A stretch of DNA of 37,139 bases, from the IMG/VR virus record IMGVR_UViG_3300037337_000109, positions 1-37,139 of that record; one strand, given 5' to 3'. This document shows positions 19,636 to 29,300 of the stretch, in pieces. Positions within the stretch are counted from its first letter, which is position 1. Every line of letters begins with the position of its first letter. A program made the translations under genes and the position numbers. The notes below the pieces were generated by a model. It made no database searches. It was not told where the DNA came from and was given only the letters and a program-made list of their open reading frames with translations. This stretch comes from a virus.

Positions 19636-22600
19636 ATGAGCTTGGCAAACGGAGGGACGATTCTCGTCGCGCTGGACTTGGATGACCGGGGTTACCGGAT
19701 CAACACCATCAACGCCGGTCGGCTCATGCAGGGGCTTCGACAAGACATCAACCAGGCCGCCGGCTCGCTTCAGCGCATGGAGCGTCACACCGACTCCCTG
19801 GGTCGACGCTTTCGCGACCTGGTGCTCACGATGGGCAGTCTTCGCTTTATCGCGATGGACTTGAACGACATTTTCTTGCGCTTGCCAATGGCAATTCTGA
19901 AGACATCGGGCGAGCTAGAGCGGCTGCAGACCCTGATGACAGGTCTGTCCAAAGAGACCACCCGCGTCAAGCGCGAGATGGACGGCTTGAATGACTTCAA
20001 CTTCGTGGTCGGCATGACGAAGAACGCGCCCTTCGAGGTGTCTGCGTTGGCAGACTCGTTTGTGAAGCTGAAGACAGCCGGCATCGACCCCACCAACGGC
20101 TCATTGCTGGCACTGGTCGACTCGATTGCTCGTTTTGGCGGCACTGGCGAGAGCCTCAAGAGGGCCACGATCGCTATTCAGCAGATGGCGGGCAAGGGTG
20201 TCATCTCGATGGAAGAGCTGCGTCAACAGCTCGGCGAGCACGTCCCCAACGCAATGAAGGCGATGGCCACGGGCATGGGCATGTCAATGGCACAACTGGC
20301 CGTCGTCGTCTCCAGCGGTACGCTGGATGCGGTGCCAGCCATGAAGCGCATGCTGGCTGTAATGGCAGTCGATAACGACGCCGCTGCCGCCGATATGATG
20401 AAGACCTGGGTGGGCCTGCTTGCGCGAATGAAGACTGAGGGGCAACTTGCGGCGAAATTTATCGCTGAGTCCGGCATGGCGTCAGCTTCCAAGCAGGCGG
20501 TCAGGGACATAACAACGGCACTGGGCTCGACCGAGGCCCGAGCATTCTTCAAGGAGTTTGGCGCCGGCATGGGCGATATTATTCTGGCAGCTTCGGCATT
20601 CGCCAAGGTGCTTGTGAGCTGGGGTGAAGAGATCGTTTTGGTCGGAAAGGCATTTCTTGCCTACAAGGTCGTCACTTCGTTCATTTTGCCCGCGATGGTG
20701 GGTCTGAATGCAACCCGGATTAGGGGTATCGCCTTGATTCAAACGGAGGTTGTGGCCAGTCGCGCCGCAGCGATCGGCACCTCTAGACAAGCAGTAGAAC
20801 TCGCAGCAGTCAACAGAAGAATGCTGGCAGAAAGACTGAGCGCACACACCGCAGAGCTGAATTCAAATCGTGCAAAAAACGCGATTATTCTTGCCGAGCA
20901 CACTGCACTTGCTGCCAGAATGGCGGCGACCCGGGGCGGCATCCCAATGCCTGGTGTAGCTGGTTTTGTGCCCCGTCCTGTTGTCGCTGGTCAAATGAGG
21001 GCTATGGCAACCGAGAGCGCAAGTTTGACCAGACAACAGCGTTTACTTGCGGTCGAAATTGGTCGCACGCAGCTGGCAATGCAAGCGCAGGCAGCAGCCG
21101 CAACGGCAGCAGCTGCTGCGCTGGCCAGACTCACTAACGCCTCGATTGCAACGCGCATCGCAACCGTTGCGACCAACGCAGCCGTTGCAGCTGGCAACGC
21201 CCTCTACGCCCTCATTGGCGGCCCGGTGGGCATTGCCCTCATTGCGCTTGGGTCGCTTGCTTACGCTTACTACTACTTGGCTGGTGCCGCAGATCGCGCA
21301 GCAGAGGCTGAGAGACGACGTGCGCGCGCTGAGATAGAGGGCGCCACGCAAAAGGGCGACCCCAAAAAAGCCGAAAAGGCGTTGAGAGACGCAACCAAGG
21401 AGCTGGATAGGCTTGAGAAAGAAAAGGCCCGCATTGCAAGATTGCCAACTAACCGCGCCGCCTTTGGAACAAGCAAGGAAGAAAAAGACAAGATGGAGGG
21501 CGACATCGCAGCAGCGAAAGATCGCATTTTCAAGGCTGAGAAAGAAATCAACGGTCACGCAATCAACATTGCAAGGGACCTTGAGATCGAAAAGCAGAAC
21601 ATTCTGAAGACTGCCCTTGGTCGACGCGCCCAGACAATACGAGATGCCGGCAACATAGAGACTGCGGAGCTGAACCAGCGGCGTGACAGGGAGCTGGGTC
21701 TTTTGATCAACGACAAGGGGCCAGCCGTTGAGAAAAAGCGTCAGGAGATCAGCGACAAGTACCGCGATATGGGTGCTGAGAACTTCAAGGCCAACCGCAT
21801 CAAGATGGCCAAGATGTATGAAGATGAGGCCAGAGACCTGGAGCAAAGTGTCTTGATGGCGCGTTCGGGCACCGCCGCGCAAAAAGAAGCGCAGCTTCGA
21901 GCTGTCGCTGAGTTGCGCACGATCAGTCAGCAGATCATGAATGAGATGGGTAACTTTGGATCTGCGATGCCCACTTTCAAGCTACCGAAGGTCAAGCCCG
22001 AGGGCGGCGACGCAAATTCCAAAAAAGACAGCCCGATACAAAGGCTGATCGAGGACTTGGATGAGAAAAAGGTGCGCTTGCTTGCCGACATTGACAGCAT
22101 CAACGGCTTGAAAGGCCCGGTTGATAAGGCTTCGGGCGTTCTGAGTGAGATGATGAAGCGCTGGGAGAACGGTGATTTTGATGTTTTTGGCACCGGTGAC
22201 AATAAGGGCAAGGTCACCAGGCCCGACAGAAGTGTTGCAGTTGCTGTTGCCCAAGCTGCCGCTGACAACGTAAATCTCGATGTCTTACTGAAGAATAGAA
22301 CAAAAGCTGCGAATGACGCCTCGGAAATTGCCGACTACATCTTGGCCAAAAGAGACGACTTGGCAGAAGCTGCTGCGATTTTGCTCAACCCCCTGGCCAT
22401 TTCGTCAAAGGGCAATATGGAGCGGTTGGATGATGCGGTGATGGCGGCAAACATTGACAAGGTGCGCGCTTACGCCGAAAGAATGAAGATCACCGTAGAT
22501 GAGGCTGCAAAACTCATTCGCAGCCCCTCACTGGTGGTCGATTCTGCGAACATGATTAGGACCTTAGAAGAGGAGACCAAGAGCATGAACGACGCTCTGG

Positions 22601-23385
22601 TGCAGGACTCTAGAGAGGCTTCCAAAAAGCGCACAGAGGCCGACAATGAGCGTCACCGCTCGGCAATGCAGAACATCATCAATGAGCGTGCCGCCAGGGG
22701 TCTAGACCCCGCAGTCGTCACTCAGATGCAAAATGCGCTGGACAGCAGCACCGCTGCGCGTGCCGCCACTGTGACAGACAAGTTTGCGACGCCCATGCAA
22801 AAGATGGCCGAGGAGTGGGAGAACACAACCGCGCAGATGGAGCAAGCGACGGCCAACTGGGGCAACGCCGCGATGCAAACCATGACCGATCTGGTCACCA
22901 CCGGCAAGGCCGACTTCAAGGGCCTGGCGGCCTCGATCATAAAAAACCTCATTCAAATTCAACTTCAAAAAGCGATGGCGGGCGCGGTGAGTGCAGCCAC
23001 GGGCTTTATCAGCACCGCGGCGTCTGCCATGTTCAAGTTCGCTGATGGGGGCGTGATGAACGAGCTGGGCTCGATGCCGCTGAAGAAGTACGCCGCAGGC
23101 GGCGTGGCCAGAAGCCCGCAGCTGGCCATGTTTGGCGAGGGCTCGATGGCTGAAGCCTACGTGCCACTGCCTGACGGTCGCACCATCCCCGTGACCATGA
23201 AGGGTGGCGGTGGGGGTGATGTCGCGATCAACATCGTCGTCAACAACTCGGGTGATCAGAGCAACAGTTCAACCAGCAGCACCGGCAGCCCGGACGAGAT
23301 GTATAAACGCATGAGCGAGAGAATCAAGGGGGTGGTGCGTGAAGAGATGCTCCAGCAACAGCGACCAGGTGGCTCTCTTTACTAA
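19636..23385 (+). CDS. Tape measure protein
   Basis: This 1249-residue protein sets tail length and fills the tube. The N-terminal tape-measure domain (about 90-230) contains the typical alternation of NAPFEVSALADSF, MEELRQQLGE and GTLDAVPAMKR. A hydrophobic segment with Gly-Pro (about 518-550) may insert into membrane during DNA entry. Charged coiled coils run about 555-690 and again about 980-1070. The C-terminal part resembles lambda gpH, with a GKADFKGLAASIIKNL segment (about 1095) and FADGGVMNE followed by AYVPLPDGRTIPV near the end. Length predicts a tail of roughly 180 nm if 0.15 nm per residue holds. The ribosome site is weak. Confidence 0.95.
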   Translation: MSLANGGTILVALDLDDRGYRINTINAGRLMQGLRQDINQAAGSLQRMERHTDSLGRRFRDLVLTMGSLRFIAMDLNDIFLRLPMAILKTSGELERLQTLMTGLSKETTRVKREMDGLNDFNFVVGMTKNAPFEVSALADSFVKLKTAGIDPTNGSLLALVDSIARFGGTGESLKRATIAIQQMAGKGVISMEELRQQLGEHVPNAMKAMATGMGMSMAQLAVVVSSGTLDAVPAMKRMLAVMAVDNDAAAADMMKTWVGLLARMKTEGQLAAKFIAESGMASASKQAVRDITTALGSTEARAFFKEFGAGMGDIILAASAFAKVLVSWGEEIVLVGKAFLAYKVVTSFILPAMVGLNATRIRGIALIQTEVVASRAAAIGTSRQAVELAAVNRRMLAERLSAHTAELNSNRAKNAIILAEHTALAARMAATRGGIPMPGVAGFVPRPVVAGQMRAMATESASLTRQQRLLAVEIGRTQLAMQAQAAAATAAAAALARLTNASIATRIATVATNAAVAAGNALYALIGGPVGIALIALGSLAYAYYYLAGAADRAAEAERRRARAEIEGATQKGDPKKAEKALRDATKELDRLEKEKARIARLPTNRAAFGTSKEEKDKMEGDIAAAKDRIFKAEKEINGHAINIARDLEIEKQNILKTALGRRAQTIRDAGNIETAELNQRRDRELGLLINDKGPAVEKKRQEISDKYRDMGAENFKANRIKMAKMYEDEARDLEQSVLMARSGTAAQKEAQLRAVAELRTISQQIMNEMGNFGSAMPTFKLPKVKPEGGDANSKKDSPIQRLIEDLDEKKVRLLADIDSINGLKGPVDKASGVLSEMMKRWENGDFDVFGTGDNKGKVTRPDRSVAVAVAQAAADNVNLDVLLKNRTKAANDASEIADYILAKRDDLAEAAAILLNPLAISSKGNMERLDDAVMAANIDKVRAYAERMKITVDEAAKLIRSPSLVVDSANMIRTLEEETKSMNDALVQDSREASKKRTEADNERHRSAMQNIINERAARGLDPAVVTQMQNALDSSTAARAATVTDKFATPMQKMAEEWENTTAQMEQATANWGNAAMQTMTDLVTTGKADFKGLAASIIKNLIQIQLQKAMAGAVSAATGFISTAASAMFKFADGGVMNELGSMPLKKYAAGGVARSPQLAMFGEGSMAEAYVPLPDGRTIPVTMKGGGGGDVAINIVVNNSGDQSNSSTSSTGSPDEMYKRMSERIKGVVREEMLQQQRPGGSLY

Positions 23386-23407
23386 TAAGTCACCGTTGAC
23401 TTATACT
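23379..23407 (+). promoter_or_regulatory. Tail-tip promoter with dyad copy I
   Basis: TAAGTCA-CCGT-TGACTTA (23386-23403) is a perfect 7-bp dyad right after the tape measure stop. TATACT (23402-23407) overlaps its right arm. A weak TTACTA (23379-23384) is 17 bp upstream of that box. The arrangement is the same as at the portal and fibre genes. The gpM-like gene starts 24 bp downstream. Confidence 0.6.
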
Positions 23408-23431
23408 GAGCCCCCCGCACATTGAGCCCCT

Positions 23432-23812
23432 ATGTCAAAACCGATATTCAAATGGTTTCCTGATGCCAGTCACCAAAAGTCAACAGAGCCCAGGGTTATG
23501 TCGGCAAAGTTTGGTGACGGCTATGAGCAGCGGTCTTCGATCGGTCTAAACCCAATTCTTCCGACTTGGTCTTTAACATTTACCGGACTCAGAAAAGAAA
23601 TCGACCCCATTGATGTCTTTCTCGAAGCGCGAGGCGGGGCCGAGTCATTTCAGTGGAAAACTCCAGACGAAGAAGGGGGCCTGTACGTGTGCAGAAAGTG
23701 GACTAAAAAACGCGAGCACGGCTCTAAGGTGACGCTTCAGTGCGAGCTTGAGAAGGTGTCGGAGCCGGGTTACGAACCCGAAGAAGAAAACTACCCTGCG
23801 GTGTCAACATGA
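23432..23812 (+). CDS. Minor tail protein, lambda gpM-like
   Basis: This 126-residue protein matches the Phage_min_tail (gpM) pattern: an opening KPIFKWFPD, then KFGDGYEQR near residues 27-35, SLTFTGL near 47-53, and FQWKTP near 73-78. It belongs to the distal tail tip complex, next to the tape measure end. It begins a run of overlapping tail-tip genes (M, L, K, I, J order, as in lambda) and its stop overlaps the next gene by 4 bp. Confidence 0.9.
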   Translation: MSKPIFKWFPDASHQKSTEPRVMSAKFGDGYEQRSSIGLNPILPTWSLTFTGLRKEIDPIDVFLEARGGAESFQWKTPDEEGGLYVCRKWTKKREHGSKVTLQCELEKVSEPGYEPEEENYPAVST

Positions 23813-24501
23813 GCATTTCTTCGGATATTCAAAAGCTCGAACCGGGCGCCATTATTGAGCTCTTTGACATGGAGCTTGATGGCGCCGTTGTGCATTTTCA
23901 CGCCGGTACCAATGAGCTGTTTGAGCCGGTGGTCTGGGATGGCATCACCTATTCCCCCTTGCCTATTCAGGCGGACGGCTTTGAGAAGAACACCGGGGGC
24001 GGTCTCCCGCGTCCAAAAATTCGCATCGCCAACATTGACGGCATCATTTCGCAAGCGCTTCTCACTCGCGACTTTGAAGATTTGACCGGCGCGAAGGTAA
24101 CCCGTCGGCGCACGATGAAAAAGTACCTCGATGCCGTGAATTTTGCAGAGGGTAACCCTTCCGCAGACCCAACTGCCGAGATGCAGCCAGACATCTTTTT
24201 CATCGATCGCAAGTCGGCCGAAAACAAGGCCATTGTCGAATTCGAGCTGGCCTCAGCCTTGGACATCGGTGCAGTCAAGCTGCCCAAGCGCCAGATCATT
24301 CAAAACTCATGCACCTGGCGCTATCGCGGGGCAGAGTGCAGCTACGCCGGTGGCCCCGTGGCCACCATTCTTGACGCCCCCACAGGCGACCTGGCTGCAG
24401 ACCAGTGCGGCAAGCGCCTGTCTTCGTGCAAGCTGCGCTTTGGCGAAACTGGGGTGCTGCCCTACGGTGGCTTCCCCGCGGCCGGGTTGGCGCGATCGTG
24501 A
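23809..24501 (+). CDS. Minor tail protein, lambda gpL-like, four-cysteine site
   Basis: This 230-residue protein matches lambda gpL, a tail-tip ring protein. Four cysteines in the C-terminal part, C168, C177, C200 and C207, are placed as in gpL-type proteins that hold an iron-sulfur cluster. The N-terminal domain opens with the usual IQKLEPGAIIELF and has the LPRPKIRIANIDG strand near 67-79. It overlaps the M-like gene by ATGA and the K-like gene by GTGA. The iron-sulfur ligand role is by analogy with gpL. Confidence 0.9.
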   Translation: MSISSDIQKLEPGAIIELFDMELDGAVVHFHAGTNELFEPVVWDGITYSPLPIQADGFEKNTGGGLPRPKIRIANIDGIISQALLTRDFEDLTGAKVTRRRTMKKYLDAVNFAEGNPSADPTAEMQPDIFFIDRKSAENKAIVEFELASALDIGAVKLPKRQIIQNSCTWRYRGAECSYAGGPVATILDAPTGDLAADQCGKRLSSCKLRFGETGVLPYGGFPAAGLARS

Positions 24502-25214
24502 GCAAGCTGGAGGCGTCTGTTGCAGACGCTGCGCTGGCTCACGCCCGGCGTGACTACCCGTGCGAGGCATGCGGTCTGGTGGTGATCAAAAAGGGCCGTC
24601 AGGTCTACATGCCCTGCAAGAACACGGACGCGCAGCCAGAGGCCCAGTTCTCGATTGATCCGCTCGACTTTGCCAAGTGCGAAGAAGAGGGCGAGGTGGT
24701 GGCAATTTTTCACTCCCACCCAAACGCAAGCGCGCAACCCAGCTCGACCGATCGCAGCTCTTGCAACGCCTCAGACGTGCCCTGGCACATCGTCTCGCTG
24801 CCCATCGTTGAGTGGGTGACCCTCATGCCGGTGGACGTGCGCTCAATGCCGCTGTACGGGCGCGAGTTCGTTCACGGCACCACGGACTGCTACGGGTTCA
24901 TTCAAGCCTGGTATCAGCAGGAGCTCGGCATTGAGCTGGGCGACATCGTGCGCAGTGACGAGTGGTGGCGCCACGGCGAAAACCTCTACCTTGACAACTA
25001 CGCCGCCCAAGGCATGCAGCTGGTGACCGACGGCTCGCTCAACCACGGCGACGTGCTGCTGATGCAGGTGCTGGCCAGCGTCCCCAATCACGCCGCGATC
25101 TACCTGGACGGCAATGTCATTGCGCACCACCTGTACGGGCGCCTGAGTGGGCGTGACGTGTACGGCGGCTACTACAAAAAACACACGACGCACACCCTGC
25201 GCCACAAACGATGA
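24498..25214 (+). CDS. Tail-tip peptidase, lambda gpK-like (JAB + NlpC/P60)
   Basis: The frame extends to 24405, but the GTG at 24498 overlaps the L-like stop and starts right before the domain, giving 238 residues. The N-terminal half is a JAB/MPN metalloprotease with HSH at 72-74 and S82/D85 in the metal site. The C-terminal half is NlpC/P60 with the nucleophile C131 in TDCYGF and H198 in HAAIYLDG. Such enzymes process or open the cell wall and may cleave a tail partner during assembly. Both catalytic sites look complete. Confidence 0.92.
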   Translation: MSKLEASVADAALAHARRDYPCEACGLVVIKKGRQVYMPCKNTDAQPEAQFSIDPLDFAKCEEEGEVVAIFHSHPNASAQPSSTDRSSCNASDVPWHIVSLPIVEWVTLMPVDVRSMPLYGREFVHGTTDCYGFIQAWYQQELGIELGDIVRSDEWWRHGENLYLDNYAAQGMQLVTDGSLNHGDVLLMQVLASVPNHAAIYLDGNVIAHHLYGRLSGRDVYGGYYKKHTTHTLRHKR

Positions 25215-26329
25215 TCAGAACCGTTCACCTTCACGGCCGCCTGGGGAAAAAGTACGGTCGCACGCATCGCTTTGACATCAGCACGCCGGCAGAAGCCATT
25301 CGCGCGCTGACGGCCAACTACCCGTCCTTCACCAAGGAGATTCTCGACCTGGGGCAAAAGGGCTATGCCTACCGCATCATCCACGGCGTCAAGAGCAACA
25401 TCGGGCTGAACTCGGCCGACGAGCTGCTGAGCCCGGCATCGGGTGACATTCGCATCATCCCGGAGATCATCGGCGCCAAGAGAGGCGGCCTGGGTCAGCT
25501 GATTTTGGGGGTCGCTTTGGTCATGCTGGCACCCTACGCGGCGGGCGCCTTGTTTGCCAATACCGCAATGGTCGGACTTGCCACGGGGGTTGCGACGTTT
25601 CTGCCTCAAATTGGCATGGCGCTTGCGCTGGGCGGCATCGTGCAGATGCTGTCGCCGGTCCCAAAGTCAACACAGGCCAGTGAGAGCAAGCTCGACCCGA
25701 GCTACATCTTCAACGGCGCGATCAACACAATGGCGCAAGGTCACCCGGTCCCGGTGGGCTATGGGGAGATGATCGTGGGCAGTGCCGTGATCTCGGCGGG
25801 CATTGACATCGACGAAGTTGCCGTGGATGCGATTCAAAAGGGTCCAAAGTGGACGAACCCCGCAACGGGCGAGATTGAGTTTTACCCGCCCCCCACCTTG
25901 GTCTGGGACGCCAACCTTGGCGACTGGACACTTCCAGATGGCAGGGCACTGCTGTTTGATGTCGAGTACCGAGAAACGGGCACCTTTTGGGAAGACCGGC
26001 AGATCATCCAGTTCAAAACAAATTTTCGCACCGAAGACGGTCGCTTGCCGACGCTTTCGACTTCGCCGCCGCGCTGGGACATTCCCAACCCCACTGTGTT
26101 TGCGACACCCAAAAACAACGGTGGCGACAACTGGACCTGGATGATTCGCAACGGCGCGGTGCCGGTGGACCTTGTTGGGGATCGTTTCGAGGTCGCTCGC
26201 TATTCATCTGATTTTGGCAGTGGCGACGGCGATGGCGGCAGCGGTGGAGACGGCCCAGGAAGTGACAGTGGGCCAGGTGGCAGTTCTGGCGATGGCGATG
26301 GTGGCCCCGGTGGCCCTGGTGGATATTGA
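25211..26329 (+). CDS. Tail assembly protein, lambda gpI-like, extended
   Basis: This 372-residue protein has the lambda gpI-type N-terminus (HLHGRLGKKYG, residues 5-15, then a ubiquitin-like beta-grasp). A Gly/Ala/Leu hydrophobic region (about 97-150) follows, with NTMAQGHPVPVGYGEMIVG after it. Lambda gpI is about 220 residues; here an extra domain (about 210-330), rich in Trp, Pro and Asp, and a final 40-residue Gly/Ser/Asp tail are added. It overlaps the K-like gene by ATGA and precedes the gpJ-like gene by 6 bp. gpI helps assemble the J tip; the added part may interact with this large J protein. Confidence 0.85.
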   Translation: MIRTVHLHGRLGKKYGRTHRFDISTPAEAIRALTANYPSFTKEILDLGQKGYAYRIIHGVKSNIGLNSADELLSPASGDIRIIPEIIGAKRGGLGQLILGVALVMLAPYAAGALFANTAMVGLATGVATFLPQIGMALALGGIVQMLSPVPKSTQASESKLDPSYIFNGAINTMAQGHPVPVGYGEMIVGSAVISAGIDIDEVAVDAIQKGPKWTNPATGEIEFYPPPTLVWDANLGDWTLPDGRALLFDVEYRETGTFWEDRQIIQFKTNFRTEDGRLPTLSTSPPRWDIPNPTVFATPKNNGGDNWTWMIRNGAVPVDLVGDRFEVARYSSDFGSGDGDGGSGGDGPGSDSGPGGSSGDGDGGPGGPGGY

Positions 26330-26335
26330 CATGAC

Positions 26336-29300
26336 ATGACAATGAAAAATACAACAATTCGCGGCGATAAAAAGGGCAAGTCTTCGGGCGGCGCAGTCGA
26401 GGCAGACGACACCCTGCGCTCGCGCGCCTATGCGCGGGTCATTGACGCCATCTCAGAGGGCGAGATCGAGGGGCTGGTTGACGGCTCAAAGTCGATCTAT
26501 CTCGATGGCACGCCCATTCAAGCCTCTGACGGCAGTTTCAACTTTGAATCGGTCACGGTTGATTTTCGCAACGGCACACAGGGCCAGCCCCACCTTGAGG
26601 GCTATCCGAGTATTCAAAACGAAACAGCCGTTGGGGTCGAGGTCAAGAAGATCACGCCTGTTACGAGGGTCATCACCAATTCAAACGTCGATGCCGTGCG
26701 GGTCAAGATTTTGATCCCCCAACTCTCAGAGCAAGACAAGAAGAATGGAGACCTCAAGGGCAGTTCGGTCAAGATTGCCATTGAGATCAAAGACGCCAAT
26801 GGCTCATTTATTCGGGTCGTTGAAGATCAGATCGTGGGCAAGACCATGTCCAGCTACGAGCGGGCGTATCGAATCGAGCTGCCCGGCGTTGCGCCCTGGA
26901 GCGTTCGCATGCTTCGCCTCAGCGAAAACAGCACCGACTCGGCGATCAACAACAAGACGTTCTTCAGCTCCTACACCGAGATCATCGACAGCAAGCTGAG
27001 CTACCCCAACACGGCGCTGGTCGGGTTGCGCATCGACGCCAAGCAGTTTGATTCGGTCCCGAGCCGGGCCTACCACGTCAAGCTGCTGCGCATCAAGGTT
27101 CCAAGCAACTACAACGCGCTGACCAGAACCTATGTCGGGTCGTGGGACGGCACGTTCAAAATCGAATGGTCCAACAACCCAGCCTGGTGCTTCTACGACC
27201 TGTTGACTGCCGAGCGCTACGGCCTGGGCGAGAACGTCCCAAGCGGGGCGGTCGACAAGTGGGCTCTCTACGGCATCGGCCAGTATTGCGACGAGATGGT
27301 CACAGACGGCAGCGGCGGTCTGGAGCCCCGCTTCACGATGAACGTCTACCTTCAGACGCGCCAAGACGCCTACAAGCTGCTGAACGACATGGCCAGCGTG
27401 TTTCGCGGCCTGCTCTACTACAGCGCCGGCTCAATCATCGCCAGTCAGGACGCGCCAAGCGACCCGACTTCGCTGTTCTCAAACGCCAACGTGATCGAGG
27501 GCGAGTTCTCTTACTCGGGCTCGTCAATCAAGGTGCGTCACACCGTGGCACTGGTGACCTGGAACGACCTGAACGACCTGGGGGCACAAAAGGTTGAGTA
27601 TGTCGAAGACGCGGCCGGCATCGCCAAGTACGGGGTCATCAACACCGAAATCGTGGCCTTCGGCTGCACTAGCAAGTCTCAGGCTCACCGGGTGGGTCGG
27701 TGGGCGCTGCTGTCTGAGCTGACCGAGACCGAGACCGTCACGTTTCAGACCGGTCTGGAGGGCGTTGCGGTCGCGCCAGGCAGCGTCATCAAGGTTCGGG
27801 ACAACTACCGTTACGGCAGACGCTTGGGCGGGCGCGTGGTGAGTGTTGACGGCACGACGATCACACTGGACTCCCCGATCGAAGTCTCGGGTGCAAAGAT
27901 TCATGTGGTGGGCGCCGACGGCGACCTGCACACGACCACGGTAAATGGCGACGGTGCGGTGCTGACGATGGGCGCTGCGATGGCGTCACCCGCCGTCAGG
28001 GGTGCAACCTGGGTGGTTCACATCGAGGGTGAGGCGCCACCCAAAGACTACCGCGTCATGGCGGTTTCTGACGCCGGCGACGGCACCTACCGCGTCACCG
28101 CCCTGGAACACAACAAGGATAAGTACGCGCTGATTGACGACATCACGCTGCTGGGCTCTTCTGGCGACATCGACGGCGACGGCGACGGCGCGGGTGGCGG
28201 CAACGGAGCGCCTAAAAAACCCAGCGATGCGCCATCGCCACCGACCGACGTTCAGGTAGTTGTCTCTCAGAGAAATACCGCTGGCGTCCAAAGCTACGAC
28301 ATCACAGCGTCCTGGAAACTTGAGGCCGGCAGCCCCATCTCTCAATGGGAAGTTCACCATCGGCACGACGACTCGAATCCGGTCGTTTTCAGGGATGTCA
28401 AGTACGCAACCCTCGACATAAAAGATGTCAAGACTGGCTACCACGTCATCAGCGTGCGTGCCGTCAATTCAAAAGGGGTGAAGTCAACCTGGACTGTCGC
28501 CCAGCCCGTCTACGCTGGTTCCAAAAAGGTGGGCACGGAATTTGCCAGCGCATCTGCAACACCGGCGTTTCTTGCGGTCAAGATTGCCTGGACCTTGCTT
28601 GAAAAGTTTGTGGAGCGCGTGCGCGCGGTTGAAATCTGGGGCCGGCTGGCAGACGCGCCCGGCGTTGACACCAGTGCGACCAACCCACCCAAGCTGTTGG
28701 CGGCTGTGGCCGGCCCTGGCGAAAGCTGGACACACACCGACCTTGACCCTGGCGTGAACTGGAGCTACAGCGTTCGCGCCACCTTTGCGCAAGAAGAACC
28801 AGGCTCTTTTTACCCAGAGTTTGCAATGATCGCGGCTGCGTCTGCAAACGTGAGCGACATCATTGACAAGCTCGATCAGTCCTTCAAAGACTCTCAGTTC
28901 TACAGAGACCTCACCAGCAGAATCGACGACATCAACATCCCGGGCCTGGATGAGATCACTGAGCTACTTGGCGATTTTTCATCCATCACTGGTCAAGTAG
29001 ACGAGTTTCGAGATCAGGTCGCCGAGACGATGAGCGATGTCTATGACCGCGTCGAAGAGTTGCGAAAAAACAGAGAGCGCGACGGCGAAATTCTTCTTCG
29101 TTCGGTCATTGTGGACGAAGAGGTTCGAGCCGAGTCGATCGACGGCATTGCCAAGGTGCTTGACGAGGTGGTCATTGTTCAAGATGGTCTCGCTCTGGAA
29201 GTGGTTCGCCGTCAAGAGCTGAATGTCGCCGTCGAGAACGCCGAAGCACTGATCATCACAGAGGGGCAAGTTCGAGCCGCTGAGAACGAGGCGCTTGCCA

